Assembly: GCF_003598715.1 (NCBI RefSeq)
Contig: NZ_QZFU01000016.1
Location: 372,001 to 436,000 of the forward strand
Source: Nocardia panacis
GTDB lineage: Bacteria > Actinomycetota > Actinomycetes > Mycobacteriales > Mycobacteriaceae
DNA length: 64,000 nt
Direction: 5' to 3'
Shown here: piece after piece, positions 18,107 to 25,842 of the stretch
Position numbering within the stretch: position 1 is the first letter of the stretch
How the letters are laid out: each line of letters opens with the position of its first letter
The notes under the pieces: generated by a model
Database searches by the model: none
What the model was told of the DNA's origin: nothing
The model's input: the letters and a program-made list of their open reading frames with translations, nothing else
Translations under genes and position numbers: made by a program

Positions 18107-19180
18107 CTATTTCAGCTCGGAATGTTCGGCGAAGACCTCGCGCAGGATCGACAGGTCGAACAGCCGCTCGGATCGGATATCGATCTTGGCGCTGCGCAGG
18201 GCCGCGAGATTGTGCTCGATCAACTGATCGGTCATGGTGAACAGCCCGTTGGTCTTGGTTTCGGCGGTGGCGACCAGCGTGTTCTGGGAGATGGCCTGCT
18301 TGTTCTGCACGGCGAGGTCCAGTTTCTGATCCTTGCCGTAGACCTCGACGGCGAGCCGCGCGGACTGCGCCGGATCCGCCACCGCGTCGCGCCAACCTTT
18401 GATCTCGGCGATCAGGAACGCTTTGAGCCGGTCGCGCTCGTTGTCGATGGTGGACTGTTTGACGGTGATGGTCTCCGCGACCAGGGGCAGATCGTAGTCG
18501 GCGAAGAGGAAGTTGGTGTTGTCGAATCCCTTGTCGGACAGGGTGATCGGCTCATTGGTCAGGTAGCTGACCCAGCCGTCGACCTCGCCGGTGGTCAGCG
18601 GTGTCGGATCGAATTGCGCGGGCACGATAGTGACGTCGCCGGGTTTCATCCCGTTGGCCGACAGCAGGGCATTGAAGATCAACTGGTTGGTGTCCTGCAC
18701 GCCGATCCGGCGGCCCTTCATCTCCTGCGGATTGCGGATCGGTTTGGCGGCGGAGGAGACGAGGCAGAACGGACTCTTCTGATAGGTGGTGCCGATGATC
18801 TTCGCGGGCAGACCCTCCAGGACGGCGGGCGCGGTGGTCTGCGGCGCGGACATGCCGATCCACACCTTGCCGGTATCCAGGCCCGCCTCCACCGAGGTGC
18901 TAGCGGCGCCGCCCGCCACCAGATTCACTGAACCGAATCCGGCCGCCTTGTAATAGCCTCTGGAATCGGCGAAGTACTCGCCCGCGAATTCGATATTCTT
19001 CAGCCACGAAAGCTGCACCGCGACCGCCCCGAATTTCGATCCGTCCGCCGATGAGCCGCCTCCGGAATCGTCACCGGAGCCGCCGCACGCGGTCAATAGG
19101 CCGCCCAGTGCGGCTCCGGTCAGCGCGCAGTAGCGGAGAAAGGCTCGACGATCCGGTTTGGTGCTGTGCACGGGTGTCAT
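18107..19180 (-). CDS. ABC transporter substrate-binding lipoprotein (NMT1/SsuA-like, Tat-type signal)
   Basis: A 357-residue lipoprotein. The signal has a twin arginine (DRRAFLRYCALTG) and a lipobox LLTACGGS, so export through Tat and lipidation at Cys32 are likely. The mature part is of the NMT1/THI5-like group (VQLSWLKNIEFAGEYFADSRGYYKAAG), which binds pyrimidine precursors, sulfonates, nitrate or similar small anions. It is the last gene of a five-gene ABC operon read on the minus strand. The ligand is not predictable with confidence; WLKNIEFAGEY resembles the THI5-type pyrimidine binders most. Confidence 0.88.
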   Translation of the reverse strand: MTPVHSTKPDRRAFLRYCALTGAALGGLLTACGGSGDDSGGGSSADGSKFGAVAVQLSWLKNIEFAGEYFADSRGYYKAAGFGSVNLVAGGAASTSVEAGLDTGKVWIGMSAPQTTAPAVLEGLPAKIIGTTYQKSPFCLVSSAAKPIRNPQEMKGRRIGVQDTNQLIFNALLSANGMKPGDVTIVPAQFDPTPLTTGEVDGWVSYLTNEPITLSDKGFDNTNFLFADYDLPLVAETITVKQSTIDNERDRLKAFLIAEIKGWRDAVADPAQSARLAVEVYGKDQKLDLAVQNKQAISQNTLVATAETKTNGLFTMTDQLIEHNLAALRSAKIDIRSERLFDLSILREVFAEHSELK

Positions 19181-19258
19181 GGGCCGAATGTAGGTGGGTT
19201 TCGTGTCGAATTCTCCGCTTTCGCGCTCCGGACGGGAGTTTCCGGCGGGTCGGGAATT

Positions 19259-20053
19259 TCAGCTTCCGGCCTGCGGGGCGAATCGCGCCAGGACCAGATT
19301 CTCCAGTACGCCGACAAGTGCGTACAGCGCCACCGATACCAGTGTGATCAGCACGATCGATGCCCACAGTCTGCTGTACTGGAAGGTGGGGATGGCCCGG
19401 ATCAGACTCGCGCCCAAACCTGTTCCGCTGCCCAGCCATTCGCCCAGGAGCGCACCGATGAGCGCGCCCGGCACCGAGATCCGGGCTGCTGCGAATATCG
19501 AGGGCAGCGCCGCGGGCGCCGCCACCATCCGGAGCCCGGTCCAGCGTGAACCACCATAAGCCGCAACGAGATCCAGCGCCTGCGTGGGGGCGTCGCGCAA
19601 TCCGGACATGATCAGCACCAATGCCGGGAAGAACACCACGATAGCGGCGAGCACCGTCACACCGAGCACGCCGCGTCCGAAGACCAGCACGATGACCGGC
19701 GAGAGCGCGACCAGCGGCACCGAGCGCAACAGCATGGCCACCGGCAGGAAGGTCTGCTCCACCGCCGCGAACGAGACGAACAGCGCCGCGACGATCAGCG
19801 CCATCAGCATCCCCGCCGCGAATCCGATCGCGGCATCGCCGAGCGTGATGCGCAGATCGTCGAGTATCGCGGCACGCACGGTGGGTGCGCCCGGCGCGGT
19901 CACCAGGTAGCGCCAGATATCGGCGGGCGTCTTGCCGACTCGCGGGCCTACCTGGGGGAATGCCTTCAGGAAGACGACCCAGATGAGCACCATCAGCAGC
20001 AGCGAGGTGATGAGCGGGAACAAGAAGCGCAGGATCCGTCGCAGCACGGTCAC
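19259..20053 (-). CDS. ABC transporter permease (second of two)
   Basis: A 264-residue membrane protein with about six helices and the permease EAA-like loop in DLVAAYGGSRWTGLRMVAAPAALPSIFAAARI. The GTG at 20053 overlaps the stop of a 50-codon ORF (GTGA) and has GGAGGGG upstream. It pairs with the permease at 20199-20942 and the ATPase at 20939-21781 to form an SsuBC/ThiXYZ-like importer. The two permeases are different proteins and probably form a heterodimer. Confidence 0.88.
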   Translation of the reverse strand: MTVLRRILRFLFPLITSLLLMVLIWVVFLKAFPQVGPRVGKTPADIWRYLVTAPGAPTVRAAILDDLRITLGDAAIGFAAGMLMALIVAALFVSFAAVEQTFLPVAMLLRSVPLVALSPVIVLVFGRGVLGVTVLAAIVVFFPALVLIMSGLRDAPTQALDLVAAYGGSRWTGLRMVAAPAALPSIFAAARISVPGALIGALLGEWLGSGTGLGASLIRAIPTFQYSRLWASIVLITLVSVALYALVGVLENLVLARFAPQAGS

Positions 20054-20202
20054 TGTTTGGCCCCTCCGTGCGAGCGGCGCACCAGCAGGGTCAGGCTCGG
20101 TCGAATGCAGCGGCCGGGGCGCGAAGTCCAGGTGAATGGACCGCTGTCGGCCGTAATCCCCTGCAGTACAACAGAACCCATTCTCGAACGACAGCGTTTC
20201 AT
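20050..20202 (-). CDS. Small 50-residue ORF translationally coupled between two ABC permease genes
   Basis: The gap between the two permease genes is filled exactly by a 50-codon frame. It starts with an ATG that overlaps the upstream stop (ATGA) and ends with a TGA that overlaps the downstream GTG (GTGA). The peptide is basic, with two cysteines ([15 protein letters not shown]... and GRCIRPSLTLLVRRSHGG). It has no membrane segment or known motif. Overlap on both sides is the same coupling used by the real genes of this operon, so translation is plausible. It could equally be a coupling device whose product has no role. Confidence 0.5.
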   Translation of the reverse strand: MKRCRSRMGSVVLQGITADSGPFTWTSRPGRCIRPSLTLLVRRSHGGAKQ

Positions 20203-20942
20203 CGCGCCTCCCTCGTCCACGGCGCGACCGAACGGGCCAGCAGCGCCACCACCGCGTACCCGACGCCTGCCAGCGCGGCCGCCGCCAATGCCATCCCCCA
20301 GGTGCGCGGGACATTGTAGGCCGTCTGCGCCGCCGTGAGCGCGACGCCGATACCGCTGTCCACCCCACCCAGGTATTCGCCGATGATCGCGCCGAGCACC
20401 GCCGACGGCGCCGCGATCTTCAAGGCCGCGAACATCTTCGGCAATGCCGCGACGGCCTGCACCCGCACCAGCCGCTGCCACCGTCCGCCACCGTAGGCGC
20501 GGACCAGATCCAGACTGGCCGCGTCGGCCGAGCGCAAGCCCGCGACGGTGCCGACCATGGTGGTGAAGAAGCAGTAGATCGCGGCGAGGAAGACGGTCGG
20601 CGTGCGACCGCCGAAGACCACCAGAATGATCGGCCCGAGCGCCAAAAGCGGTGTGCAGTAACTGAGTATGGCCAACTGGGTGGCGACGACCTCGATCGGC
20701 GGCGCCAGCACCACCAATACGGCCAATCCGATCGCGAGCGCGTTGCCCCAGACGAAGCCCCGCAGCGCGCCGAGCGCCGTGATCCGGAAGTTCGGGCCGT
20801 AGAGGCCCCACCCGTCGGTGTACATGGTGTGCAGCACCTGCCATGGGCTGGGTATCGCGCCGCCTGCCGCGCCGAGTGCCGCCGCGAGCCACCACAGCGC
20901 GATCAATCCGAGGACGCCCGCGACGCCGCCCAGCCGCCTCAC
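20199..20942 (-). CDS. ABC transporter permease (first of two)
   Basis: A 247-residue permease with about six membrane helices, starting [20 protein letters not shown]. The EAA-type loop is [34 protein letters not shown]. The GTG at 20942 overlaps the stop of the ATPase gene (GTGA), so synthesis is coupled. It belongs to the same SsuC/TauC/ThiX-like family as the second permease but is clearly diverged from it. Together with the NMT1-type binding protein it forms a complete importer. Confidence 0.88.
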   Translation of the reverse strand: MRRLGGVAGVLGLIALWWLAAALGAAGGAIPSPWQVLHTMYTDGWGLYGPNFRITALGALRGFVWGNALAIGLAVLVVLAPPIEVVATQLAILSYCTPLLALGPIILVVFGGRTPTVFLAAIYCFFTTMVGTVAGLRSADAASLDLVRAYGGGRWQRLVRVQAVAALPKMFAALKIAAPSAVLGAIIGEYLGGVDSGIGVALTAAQTAYNVPRTWGMALAAAALAGVGYAVVALLARSVAPWTREAR

Positions 20943-21781
20943 GCCTGCTTCCGATCCGCTGCGGCGCTCACGGTTTCGGCCATCGCGGCGGTCCCGAACA
21001 GCAACTCCGACAGGTAGTCGCACACCCGATGGAATTCGGGCGCGCGCATGATCTCGGGCAGTCGCGGCCGCGGCAGCTCGATCCGCACCAGTTCCAGCAC
21101 CCGGCCGGGGCGCGGACTCATTACCGCCACCACATCGGAGAGGAAGACCGCCTCGGCGATGCCGTGGGTGACCATCAGCGTGGTGGCGGGCTGCTCGGTC
21201 CAGATGCGCAGCAGTTCCAGGTTGAGGCGTTGACGGGTCATATCGTCGAGCGCGCCGAACGGTTCGTCGAGCAGCAGCACCCTCGGCTCGACCACGAGTG
21301 CCCGCGCGATCGAAACCCGTTGGCGCATACCGCCGGACAGTTGCGCGGGCTTGGCCTTCTCGAAACCCTCCAGGCCGACGAGGCGGATCAGGCCTGCCAC
21401 GCGCGCCGGATCGACCGGCAATCCGGCGACTTGCAGGGGCAGTTTGATATTCGATTCGACGGTGCGCCACGGCAGCAGCGCCGCGTCCTGGAAGGCGATA
21501 CCGAGTTCGTGGCAGCCCCGCGCCTCGGCCGGGGTCTCGCCATTGATCAGCGCCCGCCCCGCAGTGGGGCGCTCCAGGCCCGCGAGGATGCGCAGCACGG
21601 TGGATTTGCCGCAGCCCGACGGGCCGAGCAGCGCGAGGAACGCGCCCTGCTCGGTGCGCAGATCCACCGAATCCAGCGCCCGCACCGTTCGTCTGCCGAC
21701 CTTGAAGGTTTTGGACAGTCCACTGATGTGTATGCCCTTGCCTGCTTGCGCCCCCGCCGCCCCCGGATCCGTGCCCATCAA
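20939..21781 (-). CDS. ABC transporter ATP-binding protein (SsuB/TauB type)
   Basis: A 280-residue ATPase: Walker [11 protein letters not shown]-loop FQDAALLPW, signature [15 protein letters not shown], Walker [14 protein letters not shown]-loop VTHGIAEA. The [10 protein letters not shown] segment after the Q-loop is typical of sulfonate/nitrate/thiamine-precursor importers. First gene of the operon ATPase, permease, small ORF, permease, binding protein. It drives uptake of the unknown ligand through the two membrane partners encoded downstream. Confidence 0.92.
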   Translation of the reverse strand: MMGTDPGAAGAQAGKGIHISGLSKTFKVGRRTVRALDSVDLRTEQGAFLALLGPSGCGKSTVLRILAGLERPTAGRALINGETPAEARGCHELGIAFQDAALLPWRTVESNIKLPLQVAGLPVDPARVAGLIRLVGLEGFEKAKPAQLSGGMRQRVSIARALVVEPRVLLLDEPFGALDDMTRQRLNLELLRIWTEQPATTLMVTHGIAEAVFLSDVVAVMSPRPGRVLELVRIELPRPRLPEIMRAPEFHRVCDYLSELLFGTAAMAETVSAAADRKQA

Positions 21782-22148
21782 GCCAGATTAGAAGGACCGG
21801 TTGGGCTGATATCGGGAATGGTGGGCGCGGATAGCGCAATCGTTACGCCGCAACCTAATTCCGCAGGATTTGCGGAGCGATTTCTGCGGCGTTCGCGGGT
21901 CCCTCCGTGGCTACGCTGCGCTACCGCCTCCGGTCCCGTCGCTCACACCGCTGAGTGAAATTTGCGGCGCTCGCGGGTCCCTCCGTGGCTACGCTGCGCT
22001 ACCGCCTCCGGTCCCGTCGCTCACACCGCTGAGTCAAATTTGCGGCGCTCGCGGGTCCCTCCGTGGCTACGCTGCGCTACCGCCTCCGGTCCCGTCGCTC
22101 ACACCGCGGGTATACGAACAATCTCGGTTCCGAGATTCCGCCGCCCGG
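21782..22148. other. Intergenic region between the ABC operon and pnuC
   Basis: 367 bases between two divergent transcription units. About 220 of them are three tandem copies of repeat family B; the flanks must contain both promoters. Nothing else was recognised. Confidence 0.7.
21886..22108 (+). repeat. Repeat family B, three tandem 78-bp copies
   Basis: Copies begin at 21886, 21964 and 22042 with a constant 78-base period and very few differences; the third stops after CACACCGC. The core words are GCGGGTCCCTCCGTGGCTAC and GGTCCCGTCGCTCACACCGC. Because 78 is a multiple of three, one plus-strand frame stays open through all copies and joins pnuC. A diverged single copy lies at 31059-31128 on the other strand. 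No spacers separate the units, so it is not CRISPR. Confidence 0.9.
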
Positions 22149-22889
22149 ATGAAAACGGATACCTTCTTCGTTGCACAGCAGATGAACCCCATCGTCGCGC
22201 TGTTGGACGCCAAACTGCACATCGCGGGATCGGAGATCCTCTGGCGCGAGGTTGTCGGCAATGGTTTCGGGGTGGCCTCGGCCATCGGCGGGACGCGGCG
22301 ACGGGTGTGGGCTTGGCCGGTGGGTATCGCGGGCAACGCGCTGCTGTTCACCGTCTTCGTCGGCGGGATCTTCCAAACACCGCAGCATCTGAATATGGCG
22401 GGCCAGGCCGGGCGGCAGTTGATGTTCATCGCGGTCAGCGCATACGGGTGGTGGCAGTGGCATCGGTACGCGCGCCGCGAGACCGGGCTGGAGCATCGCG
22501 GTGTCGAACCGCGCTGGGCCAGCACCCGCGAACGCCTGGTCCTCGTCGGCGCCATGGTGGCGGGCACGGTGCTGTTCGCCCAACTCTTCGCCGCGCTCGA
22601 CTCCTACGGTCCGTGGGCCGAAGCCTGGATCTTCACCGGATCCCTCCTCGCCACCTACGGTATGGCACGCGGCTGGGCGGAATTCTGGCTCATCTGGATC
22701 GCCGTGGACCTCGTCGGCGTCCCCCTGCTTCTGAAAGCGGGCTACTACCCTTCCGCCGCACTGTATCTCGTGTACGCGGGCTTCGTCCTCTGGGGCTTCA
22801 CCGTCTGGTCCCGCGGTCTGCGCAGTTCAACCCCCGTAAATCCCTTGCAGGACAGCCCGATTGGCGCTAGCCGTGCCGAGCGTCGTTGA
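22149..22889 (+). CDS. pnuC: PnuC-family nicotinamide riboside/mononucleotide transporter
   Basis: A 246-residue membrane protein with about seven helices. It has the PnuC landmarks around the substrate path: YGWWQWHRYARR after the third helix, WAEFWLIWIAVDLVGVPLLL and the YPSAALYLVYAGFVLWGF region. PnuC proteins move vitamin-B3 ribosides across the membrane for NAD salvage; the gene stands alone here. The start is uncertain: ATG 22149 or ATG 22182 are both in frame with poor binding sites, and the frame is open upstream through the repeat array. I do not think the repeats are translated. Confidence 0.85.
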   Translation: MKTDTFFVAQQMNPIVALLDAKLHIAGSEILWREVVGNGFGVASAIGGTRRRVWAWPVGIAGNALLFTVFVGGIFQTPQHLNMAGQAGRQLMFIAVSAYGWWQWHRYARRETGLEHRGVEPRWASTRERLVLVGAMVAGTVLFAQLFAALDSYGPWAEAWIFTGSLLATYGMARGWAEFWLIWIAVDLVGVPLLLKAGYYPSAALYLVYAGFVLWGFTVWSRGLRSSTPVNPLQDSPIGASRAERR

Positions 22890-22892
22890 CCC

Positions 22893-22911
22893 ATCCGGGG
22901 GTTTGCCGGAT
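22893..22911 (+). terminator. Short hairpin after pnuC
   Basis: ATCCGG at 22893-22898 pairs with CCGGAT at 22906-22911, four bases after the pnuC stop; modest stem length. Confidence 0.4.
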
Positions 22912-22984
22912 CGTCACCCGAGGGGTATCTTCTCCGTTGTCAAGCTTCATCGAATCACAGTTCTGTTTCGATAGGGGGAGAGTC

Positions 22985-23395
22985 ATGACACATCCCATCT
23001 CCGATGTCCGAGTGGACATGCTGGAACGTCGGATGGACACCGTTGAATCCAATCTGTCGCTGACCAGCGGTGTAGGACTGGACGCGCTCAGCAAAGCGTC
23101 CGCTGCCAAACACGCGCACGAGCACAGCATCGAACTGATCACAGCATTGCAGAAGGATCTAGAACTCCAAGGCGGAACCCGCCACACCGTAGTGCCGCCC
23201 GCAGACAATGAGACGCTGGGCAAACACACCGACATCCTGAATGAGCACACCGGAAGGCTGGACGACCACACGAGGATGTTCGAATCGTTGACCAGCACAG
23301 TCGATGATTTGGCAGCCCGCCTCGAGAAGGCTGAATCGGCGCTCACCTTGGAAGCGCTGCTGCGCAAGCACTTCAACAATCCTGCCAAGAATTGA
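22985..23395 (+). CDS. Coiled-coil protein A (unknown function)
   Basis: A 136-residue, soluble, helical protein with a good AGGGGGAGAG binding site before the ATG. It begins with VRVDMLERRMDTVESNL, then has heptads with HT words (LGKHTDILNEHTGRLDDHTR). It ends TLEALLRKHFNNPAKN. The next gene, 11 bases on, has the same plan and nearly the same C-terminal motif (LLRKHFNDPAN), so the two are paralogues. No signal peptide, membrane segment or known domain was found. I do not recognise the family. The shared C-terminus suggests a conserved interaction tail, and the coiled coils suggest that A and B assemble together. Confidence 0.75.
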   Translation: MTHPISDVRVDMLERRMDTVESNLSLTSGVGLDALSKASAAKHAHEHSIELITALQKDLELQGGTRHTVVPPADNETLGKHTDILNEHTGRLDDHTRMFESLTSTVDDLAARLEKAESALTLEALLRKHFNNPAKN

Positions 23396-23406
23396 GGCGG
23401 CTCCGA

Positions 23407-24123
23407 ATGACCCAACTCGCGACCCGCGTGGATCTGCTGGAGGATCGAGCCGACGGGCTCGAAGCGGAACATGTGCATCTGAGAAATCTGTGCATGATCG
23501 CGACCAGCAACGCGACACTTGCCCTGCAAGCCCATGAGCAGAACACCAAAATGCTCCAGGCATTGCACAACAATCAGGTCGAATACGGCTCCACTCTGCG
23601 CGTGCACACCAGGCAACTGGAGGATCAGAAGTCGATCCTCGACAAGCACACGCGGCAACTTGATAAGAACACAGAAACGCTCGACGCATTGGTCAACGAG
23701 GTCGGCGGCGTTAAGGAAACCGTAAGCGGCCTGGAGAAGACGGTCGGCGGCCTGGAAACGACCGTCGGCGGCATTAACGAGACCGTAAGCGGCCTGGAAA
23801 AGACCGTCGGAGGCCTGGAAACAACCGTCGGCGGCATTAACGAGACCGTAAGCGGCCTGGAAAAGACCGTCGGAGGCCTGGAAACAACCGTCGGCAGCAT
23901 TAAGGAAACTGTAAGCGGTCTGGAGAAGACCGTCGGCGGCCTGGAAACAACCGTCGGAGGCCTGGAAAAGTCCGTCAACGGTCTGGAAACAACCGTCGAC
24001 GGGTTGAAAGAGCGCTTCGACACGTTGGAATCGACCATCGGCACCCGCTTCGATATGGTCGAATCGACGGTGCTCACACTGGAAACACTGCTGCGCAAGC
24101 ACTTCAACGACCCAGCCAACTAG
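23407..24123 (+). CDS. Coiled-coil protein B with Gly-punctuated heptad repeats (unknown function)
   Basis: A 238-residue paralogue of coiled-coil protein A. The N-terminus VDLLEDRADGLEAEHVHL and the HTRQLEDQ/KHTRQLDKN heptads match protein A. From about residue 100 to 200 the chain is a run of near-perfect seven-residue repeats such as GLEKTVG, GLETTVG and GINETVS. V and L/I alternate at 3-4 spacing, the core pattern of a parallel coiled coil, probably a trimer or dimer. The underlying DNA includes an exact 63-bp duplication. The C-terminus LETLLRKHFNDPAN is shared with A. No export signal is seen. Function unknown; a structural rod or scaffold is likely. Confidence 0.78.
   Translation: MTQLATRVDLLEDRADGLEAEHVHLRNLCMIATSNATLALQAHEQNTKMLQALHNNQVEYGSTLRVHTRQLEDQKSILDKHTRQLDKNTETLDALVNEVGGVKETVSGLEKTVGGLETTVGGINETVSGLEKTVGGLETTVGGINETVSGLEKTVGGLETTVGSIKETVSGLEKTVGGLETTVGGLEKSVNGLETTVDGLKERFDTLESTIGTRFDMVESTVLTLETLLRKHFNDPAN
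23761..23886 (+). repeat. Exact 63-bp tandem duplication inside coiled-coil gene B
   Basis: Bases 23761-23823 and 23824-23886 are identical, each encoding three heptads. Partial, diverged units continue on both sides. Identity at synonymous positions points to a recent duplication by slippage or recombination. Confidence 0.92.
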
Positions 24124-24125
24124 AC

Positions 24126-24156
24126 CGATGGGGCCGCGGACGTCCGCGCCCCATCG
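24126..24156. terminator. Bidirectional terminator between coiled-coil gene B and the DeoR gene
   Basis: An inverted repeat of about 15 bp with one bulge: CGATGGGG at the left edge, CCCCATCG at the right edge, and GCGGAC/GTCCGC inside. It fills the gap between convergent stops. Confidence 0.8.
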
Positions 24157-24165
24157 CTCGGGATA

Positions 24166-24957
24166 TCAGACGACGTCGACGCGCAGGCCGGTGGCGCGCA
24201 GGGCGGTGAGGGCGGTGGGGTCGGCGGCGGCATCGGTGATGAGGAGGTCTATATCCTCGAGGGCGCAGATGCGGGCCAGGGCGGTTTTCTCGAGTTTGTC
24301 GGCGGTGGCGACGACTATGACGTGGTGGGAGCGGCGGACCATTTCGGTGTTGACGCCCGCCTCGTCGAGGTGGCGGCATTGGGCGCCGCCCGCGGCGGAG
24401 ATGGCGTTGACGCCGAGAATCAGTTCGTCCAAATGTAATTCGGCGAGGGCGCGTTCGGCGAGGGGGCCGTGTAGCTCGTAGGATTCGCGGCGGGCGACGC
24501 CGCCGAGGCAGATGGTGCGCAGGTGCGGGCGCAGCACCATCTCGCCCGCGATATTGAGGGCGTTGGTGACGATGGTGAGCTGGTCGTCGGCGGATTTACC
24601 GAGATCGGGGCGGCCCGCGAGGGCGCGGGCCACCGCCGTGGTGGTGGTGCCGCCGTTGAATCCGACGACGGCGCTCGGATCGACAAGTGCGGCAGTGTAT
24701 TCGGCGATGCGCTGTTTGGCTTCGCCGCCGCTCTGGCGGTAGCGGGTGGGCAGTTCGTAGGCGACGGAGGTGGCCACCACGCCGCCGTGGGTTCTGGTGG
24801 CCAACTGCTGTTCGGCGAGGGCGGTGAAGTCGCGGCGCACCGTGGCCGGGGAGACGCCGAGCCGCTCGGCGGCCTCCTCCACCGAGAGTCGACCGGAGTC
24901 GGCGAGCAGTTCCAGTAGCCGGTTCCAGCGCTGCGGTCGATCTATGGGTGCGGTCAT
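24166..24957 (-). CDS. DeoR/GlpR-family regulator, probably of the amino-sugar cluster
   Basis: A 263-residue regulator. The N-terminal helix-turn-helix is RLSVEEAAERLGVSPATVRRDF. The C-terminal DeoR sensor domain (VVGFNGGTTTTAVARAL, TIVTNALNIAGEM, GVNAISAAGGAQ) has the isomerase-like fold that binds sugar phosphates. AgaR, which controls N-acetylgalactosamine genes in proteobacteria, is of this family. The gene lies at the downstream edge of the 25843-34110 sugar cluster, on the same strand as its transporter but separated from it by a TetR gene. A role as its repressor is inferred from position and family. Confidence 0.87.
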   Translation of the reverse strand: MTAPIDRPQRWNRLLELLADSGRLSVEEAAERLGVSPATVRRDFTALAEQQLATRTHGGVVATSVAYELPTRYRQSGGEAKQRIAEYTAALVDPSAVVGFNGGTTTTAVARALAGRPDLGKSADDQLTIVTNALNIAGEMVLRPHLRTICLGGVARRESYELHGPLAERALAELHLDELILGVNAISAAGGAQCRHLDEAGVNTEMVRRSHHVIVVATADKLEKTALARICALEDIDLLITDAAADPTALTALRATGLRVDVV

Positions 24958-25068
24958 CGCGCGCCGCCGTCACCTGGTATTTCGCTTGCCACGCGAACAA
25001 GTATGCCCACCGGGCGACGCGCACGGGCGCGCAATGCCCGGCGCGCGTCGTCGCGGCGGAGCTGCGCC

Positions 25069-25722
25069 TCAGCCGACCGCCAGTCCGGAATCGACGAAAT
25101 ACCTGATCTCTCGGCATATTTCGTCCAGTGACGGTTCGGCGTCGGGCCTGGTGGACTGCACCAATTCCTGGGCCAGCGAACTCACCGCACCGATGAGCGC
25201 CAGTATGAACAGGTCGAAGCGGCGCGGCGGGATCTCGCCTCGGCGCGCGGCCCGTTCCACCTCGCCGACCAGCAGCGCGGCCAGTACCCGCCGCTGTTCG
25301 CTGCGCCAGTTCTCCACCGCTTGGCTGACCCCCACCACCTCGACGTGGCAGACCCGCGCGGATCGGCGGTCGGCGCAGGTGACCTCCAGGTAGGCGCGGA
25401 ATCCGCGCACGACCCGGCGGGCGATCGGCTCGTCGGCGGCGGCCGCGAGTTCGGCGGCGACCCGCTCGTTGGCCACCGCGCTGGTCCGGTTCACCAGCGC
25501 GATGAGCAGGGCTTCGCGGCTGCCGACGTCCTCGTAGAAGCTGCGGGTCGAGACATTCGCGGTGGCACAGAGCCTTTCGATCGATGTCGCACCGTATCCC
25601 CTGGTGCCGAACAGTTCCAGGGCGGCGTCGAGCAGACGCGTGCGCCGCCGCGCGACCCGCTGTGCTCTGGACAGTCCGCCATAGCTGCGATCTCGGATCG
25701 CGACACTACCCTCACCCAACAT
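25069..25722 (-). CDS. TetR-family transcriptional regulator
   Basis: A 217-residue regulator. The helix-turn-helix is TSIERLCATANVSTRSFYEDVG within the usual TetR N-terminus (LLDAALELFGTRGYGATS). The C-terminal helices match a group common in Nocardia, including the paralogue at 61856 (compare RVCHVEVVGVSQAVENWR with RVALVEVVGAGPKIEKFR). I chose the ATG at 25722; a longer start at 25764 reaches toward the neighbouring leader. It sits between the DeoR gene and the sugar ABC operon. Its target and ligand are unknown. Confidence 0.85.
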   Translation of the reverse strand: MLGEGSVAIRDRSYGGLSRAQRVARRRTRLLDAALELFGTRGYGATSIERLCATANVSTRSFYEDVGSREALLIALVNRTSAVANERVAAELAAAADEPIARRVVRGFRAYLEVTCADRRSARVCHVEVVGVSQAVENWRSEQRRVLAALLVGEVERAARRGEIPPRRFDLFILALIGAVSSLAQELVQSTRPDAEPSLDEICREIRYFVDSGLAVG

Positions 25723-25842
25723 CCTCGACTGCCTTCCCGGATAGGCGAGGCCGGCGGGCGGCACACGGTTCCGGCAAACCGAGAGCGAGACTCTCCATGG
25801 TGTGCCGCGCGCCAGCCGGCTCCTATCCCGTTGTGTCCTAAC

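Noticed and set aside
21886..22108. CRISPR-like array
   Set aside because: Units are directly adjacent 78-bp repeats without variable spacers and no cas genes are present.
23407..24123. Phage tail-fibre gene
   Set aside because: The heptad repeats resemble fibre rods, but there are no other phage genes, and the paralogue next to it with a shared C-terminal tail suggests a cellular pair.
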